DNA of 64,000 bases from Tamlana sp. I1 (GTDB lineage: Bacteria; Bacteroidota; Bacteroidia; Flavobacteriales; Flavobacteriaceae). Below are positions 61,090 to 64,000 of this stretch, one piece after another. How positions within the stretch are numbered: the first letter of the stretch is position 1; the number at the start of each line of letters is the position of its first letter. The notes under the pieces are model-generated. The model saw only the letters and a program-made list of their open reading frames with translations. It had not been told where the DNA came from and made no database searches. Both the position numbers and the translations under genes were made by a program. Location of the stretch: the NCBI RefSeq assembly GCF_015355625.1, contig NZ_JACLAF010000005.1:1-64000 (forward strand), written 5' to 3'.

Positions 61090-61168
61090 ACCTCCCTTAG
61101 TCCCTCCTTATTAGGAGGGAAACTCAATCGTAGCAGTTCTCTTCTAGTAAGAAGGGATTAAGGGGTGT
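61090..61168. repeat. Nested inverted repeat, REP-like
   Basis: A perfect inner hairpin TCCCTCCT-TATT-AGGAGGGA (61101-61120) lies inside an imperfect outer pair, CACCTCCCTTA against TTAAGGGGTGTG (61156-61168 area). The same CCTCCC/GGGAGG type is nested in the repeat at 49980-50205. Confidence 0.7.
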
Positions 61169-61195
61169 GTTGTTAATATTGTTTATTTTTAAGTA

Positions 61196-62320
61196 ATGAA
61201 AATAATACTAGCACCAGATAAGTTTAAAAATTCGGTTTCAGGATTTGAATTCTGTAAAGCCGTTGAATCTGGCTTGAAAGAAATGCATCCAGATATTAAA
61301 GTTGTAACGTTACCTCTTGCTGATGGAGGCGATGGCACCATTGATATAATCAATTTTTATTTAAAAGGGGAGTTTGTTTCTGTTCAAGTTCATAATCCGT
61401 TTTTTGAAAGGATTTATGCTTCTTATTTATTTGCTGATGAATCTAAAACAGCTTTTATTGAAATGGCTGAAGCTTCAGGAATAAAACTATTGAAACCTGA
61501 AGAATTAGATTGTAAAAATGCCACCACTTTAGGAACCGGAGAACTGATTGTTAATGCTTTAAATCGAGGCGCTAAACAGATTATTTTAGGTATAGGAGGA
61601 AGCGCGACAAACGATTGTGGTATTGGTATGGCAACGGCTTTGGGTTATCGGTTTTTAGATAAAAACGAAAAAGAGGTAAAACCTATTGGCGCCAACTTAT
61701 CTAAAATTAAAAAGATTGATGCTTCTAACATTCATGAGCAATTAAAATCTGTAAAGTTTCAAATAGCTTGTGATGTTGAAAATCCTTTATATGGGGAAAA
61801 CGGAGCCGTTCAGGTTTATGCCAAACAAAAAGGTGCAAACAAAAAAGATAGGGTATTGCTAGAACAGGGTTTGCAAGATTTTTCAAAAGTTCTCGAAAAT
61901 CATTTTAATGTGGATGTGCAATCCGTAAAAGGAGGTGGTGCAGCAGGAGGTATGGGCATCGCATCCAAGGTGTTTTTTAATGGTATTTTGGAGCCTGGAA
62001 TTACTTTGGTGAAGGATTTAGCAGATTTCAATAATCAAATACAAGGTGCCGATTGGCTAATTACTGGTGAAGGGAAGTTGGATGTTCAAACCTTGTCTGG
62101 AAAGACGATTCGTGGCGTGCTCGATTCCGCGAAAGCGAAAAAAATAAAAGTCGCCGCATTATGTGGAGCCATCGATTTGGATGAAAATAAATTAAAAGAC
62201 TTCGGAATAGATTACGCAGATGCCGTTTTAAACTACTCGGAAAATTTAAACGATGCCATGGAAAATGGTAAAGCGTATCTTGAAGAAATGGCTAAAGTAT
62301 TTGCTGAAAAACACCTGTAA
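61196..62320 (+). CDS. Glycerate kinase
   Basis: 374 residues of the class II (GarK-type) glycerate kinase family: MKIILAPDKFKNSVSGFEF, LADGGDGTID, GGSATNDCGIGMATALGYRF (partly quoted), VKGGGAAGGMGIASKVFF and DWLITGEGKLDVQTLSGKT. It phosphorylates D-glycerate, giving 2- or 3-phosphoglycerate. It is monocistronic between the toxin-antitoxin pair and the DUF3098 gene. Confidence 0.93.
   Translation: MKIILAPDKFKNSVSGFEFCKAVESGLKEMHPDIKVVTLPLADGGDGTIDIINFYLKGEFVSVQVHNPFFERIYASYLFADESKTAFIEMAEASGIKLLKPEELDCKNATTLGTGELIVNALNRGAKQIILGIGGSATNDCGIGMATALGYRFLDKNEKEVKPIGANLSKIKKIDASNIHEQLKSVKFQIACDVENPLYGENGAVQVYAKQKGANKKDRVLLEQGLQDFSKVLENHFNVDVQSVKGGGAAGGMGIASKVFFNGILEPGITLVKDLADFNNQIQGADWLITGEGKLDVQTLSGKTIRGVLDSAKAKKIKVAALCGAIDLDENKLKDFGIDYADAVLNYSENLNDAMENGKAYLEEMAKVFAEKHL
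62126..62141 (+). repeat. Repeated word TCCGCGAAAGCGAAAA, copy 5 (inside glycerate kinase)
   Basis: Exact 16-bp match to 21270-21285 and 54123-54138. As in mutY it encodes SAKAK. Confidence 0.85.
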
Positions 62321-62321
62321 T

Positions 62322-62576
62322 TTACTCTTTATCCGGATTTAAAAGAATGGCATAAATTTGAATTCCAAACCCGATAAGCACTAAAGTTGGTGCTAAACGA
62401 ATACGTCGCCAGCTAAAAATTTCTGGATTAAAAACGTTGGGATCGTCGCTGCCACCGCCAGCCATTAAAATAAACCCAAGAGCGATAACGGCTAAACCAA
62501 TAAACATGAATTTATAGTTTTTCTTTCCAAATACAAAAACTGGTTTTGTTGCTTCTTTTCGTTTTTTCTCTCCCAT
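62322..62576 (-). CDS. DUF3098 membrane protein
   Basis: 84 residues with two helices (about 20-40 and 58-78) and the family signature FGKKNYKFMFIGLAVIALGFILMAGGGSDDP (partly quoted). DUF3098 usually lies between ftsX and uppP in Bacteroidota, suggesting a role in envelope or division; that is inference. It follows ftsX by 90 bp. Confidence 0.9.
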   Translation of the reverse strand: MGEKKRKEATKPVFVFGKKNYKFMFIGLAVIALGFILMAGGGSDDPNVFNPEIFSWRRIRLAPTLVLIGFGIQIYAILLNPDKE

Positions 62577-62666
62577 AATTGTAATTCTGCCGAATATTTA
62601 GTGCAAAGTAAAAGATTTATTTAAAATTAACGTGTTAATCTCTTTCTAATATTTTGCTTATCAGAT

Positions 62667-63545
62667 TTAATAATATAATTGATCGGTTTTTAAATTTAAG
62701 AAACGCTGGGTTGCAAAATGGGTGCTAATCCAAGTGATTATAATGCCTAATCCGAAAATAAAAGCAAATAGCATAGCTACAAAAATAGGCTGCCCTAAGA
62801 GGTTGAGTTCTATAAAGGTTTTGTTTAAATAGTAAAGTACTACGGCCATTCCTATAAGCGCTAAAATAGCACCAATAATACCTAGTTTTACACTTTGCCA
62901 AACAAATGGTCGTCTAATAAATTGTTTGGTTGCGCCAACCATTTGCATGGTTTTAATAGTAAAACGCTTGGAGTAAACCGCTAATCTAATGGAACTGTTA
63001 ATTAATAATACAGCAATTAAGGTGAAAATACTACTAATAATGAGTACCCAAAAACTGATTTTTTTAACGTTATCGTTCATTAAATTAACCAAATCATTAT
63101 CGTAAGTTACCTCTTCTACGAAGTCTTTATTTAAAGCTTCGGCTGAAATTTTTTCAAGATGTTCCGAGGTCACATAATCGGCTTTGAGGTAAACATCTAT
63201 AGAGTTTTGTAATGGGTTATAGCCAACAAAATCCATAAAATCTTCGCCGTTTTCAGCCTTCATAAACTCGGCAGCTTCTTCTTTTGAAACGTATTTGGTG
63301 GTTTTAACATATTCGGCCATAGCCAAACTTTTCTCTAGTTGTTTGGTTTCAACATCTTTGGCAGTGTCTTTTAAATATATGGTAACTACCACTTGTTCTT
63401 TAAAGTGATCGGAAACCTTCTTCGCATTAAGGATCAACAAGCCTAGTAGACCTAATAAAAATAAAACCAGAGCAATACTTAAAACTACAGAAAAGTATGA
63501 GGAGATAAGTCTGCGTTTTTGGTGCCTTTCAAAAGATGAACTCAT
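62667..63545 (-). CDS. ftsX: Cell-division protein FtsX
   Basis: 292 residues with four membrane helices (about 20-40, 165-185, 215-240, 255-280) and an extracellular domain (about 45-160). The FtsX start SSSFERHQKRRLISSYFSVV and the conserved KRFTIKTMQMVGATKQFIRRPF are clear. With FtsE it couples ATP use to cell-wall hydrolase control. ftsE is not adjacent, as is common in Bacteroidota. Confidence 0.94.
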   Translation of the reverse strand: MSSSFERHQKRRLISSYFSVVLSIALVLFLLGLLGLLILNAKKVSDHFKEQVVVTIYLKDTAKDVETKQLEKSLAMAEYVKTTKYVSKEEAAEFMKAENGEDFMDFVGYNPLQNSIDVYLKADYVTSEHLEKISAEALNKDFVEEVTYDNDLVNLMNDNVKKISFWVLIISSIFTLIAVLLINSSIRLAVYSKRFTIKTMQMVGATKQFIRRPFVWQSVKLGIIGAILALIGMAVVLYYLNKTFIELNLLGQPIFVAMLFAFIFGLGIIITWISTHFATQRFLNLKTDQLYY

Positions 63546-63644
63546 AGAAGAATTTGGATTAATGATGTAAAAATACTAAAGTATTATTAATCTGTATTTA
63601 TATAAACCAAAACAAATTAATAATGTTGTAAAACCATTAAATAA

Positions 63645-64000
63645 TTATGTGGTTGACTTCGTTTTTTTACTAATCAAATACACACCAATAATTACAAAAA
63701 GACAGGAAATTATCTTTACAATATTAATGTCTTCAGTATAAGTGTCGTTGTTAAAAAAGTGAGCTAACATCAAGACGATGGCAAAACTAACCGCAGGTTG
63801 TATATAGGTGTAACTTCCTGCCACCGATGGAGACACTTGGCGTAATGCATAGATGTTAAATAGAAAGGTTAAAAAGGTTGTAAACACGATAACATAGCCA
63901 ATAACCAGAAAGGTGTTTGTGGTAAAAAGGCTGTAATCTGTATTAAATACAGCATCGTTTAAACCAACTGGAAGCATAAACAGAAGTCCGAATAGAAACA
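63645..64000 (-). CDS. EamA-family transporter, C-terminal part, cut by the window edge
   Basis: The frame is open to base 64000. The visible part has four hydrophobic segments with the EamA repeat words YALRQVSPSVAGSYTYIQPAV and FVIIGVYLISKKTK. ATG 63977 is internal because the frame continues upstream with hydrophobic codons (FLFGLLF). It is probably a DMT permease like the one at 9236. Confidence 0.85.
   Translation of the reverse strand, partial: FLFGLLFMLPVGLNDAVFNTDYSLFTTNTFLVIGYVIVFTTFLTFLFNIYALRQVSPSVAGSYTYIQPAVSFAIVLMLAHFFNNDTYTEDINIVKIISCLFVIIGVYLISKKTKSTT

Noticed and set aside
1-64000. CRISPR arrays, prophage, restriction-modification or other defence clusters
   Set aside because: No regular spaced repeats, no cas, integrase, phage structural or methylase/restriction genes were seen; the only selfish elements are the IS copies and one toxin-antitoxin pair.

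Overview
The window looks like chromosome from a marine-type member of the Flavobacteriaceae (Bacteroidota). The evidence is AT-rich DNA, TAnnTTTG-type -7 promoter boxes with a TTTG or TTG -33 box in place of E. coli sigma70 sites, no clear Shine-Dalgarno sequences, the gliding/type IX secretion genes gldE and gldD, a T9SS type A C-terminal sorting signal, TonB-dependent receptors, the TamL/TamB pair, DUF3098 next to ftsX, and an ISAon1-like (ISL3-family) insertion sequence. Most of the window is ordinary housekeeping DNA.

Layout. 1-127 is the end of one IS copy. 233-8969 carries a lipoprotein, a GT2 glycosyltransferase with a YbhN-like membrane protein, an outer-membrane barrel, ruvC, hemW, a cyclase-family hydrolase, YjbR, a secreted protein, PhnA/YjdM, an NTF2-like protein and a STAS-like protein. 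9236-11981 holds an EamA transporter, a structured repeat/RNA candidate, an M20 dipeptidase and tRNA-Leu(UAG). 12088-13513 is a complete 1426-bp IS with 8-bp target duplications, set 24 bp after the stop codon of a 1015-residue T9SS-secreted LamG protein (13545-16592). 16977-24864 carries class I aldolase, RNase G, a 30-residue basic protein gene, HU, and the flavobacterial mutY-ssb-gldE-gldD run, then a heavy-metal-binding lipoprotein. 25172-26489 carries a DUF4199 protein and rplU-rpmA. 26652-32279 is a TPR/HTH regulator, a TonB-dependent receptor and a beta-propeller phytase. 32404-39760 is tamB-tamL. 39799-43960 includes ahcY, a phosphopantetheinyl transferase and a PcrB-like synthase.

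44067-49910 is a thiamine-uptake locus: a thiamine-binding-type protein, a PnuC/PnuT transporter, a NadR-type P-loop kinase, a DUF4301 protein and ArfB, followed by a TPP riboswitch that leads into a TonB-dependent receptor. 50233-54827 holds a degenerate Rieske-like lipoprotein, greA (behind a two-hairpin leader), a HIT protein, a histidine kinase, a DUF3127 OB-fold protein with an SSB-like tail, and aat. 54868-58674 holds a DUF2490 protein, a D-2-hydroxyacid dehydrogenase, tag, a thioredoxin-like protein and a TonB-C-like protein. 58725-63545 is the truB-uppP-DUF3098-ftsX block, interrupted by a ParE-type toxin-antitoxin pair and glycerate kinase. The window ends inside a second EamA-type transporter.

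I did not find a large undescribed defence or biosynthetic system. The best candidates for something new are small: (1) two diverged copies of a structured intergenic element whose closing stem shows a compensatory change (10112-10222 and 40837-40924); (2) a terminator-like plus second hairpin in the greA leader, analogous to the GraL arrangement of E. coli; (3) a GC-rich word repeated inside unrelated genes; (4) a conserved-looking 30-residue basic protein; (5) a DUF3127 protein that copies the SSB C-terminal tip; (6) a tamB gene whose membrane anchor is encoded upstream of any usable start codon.
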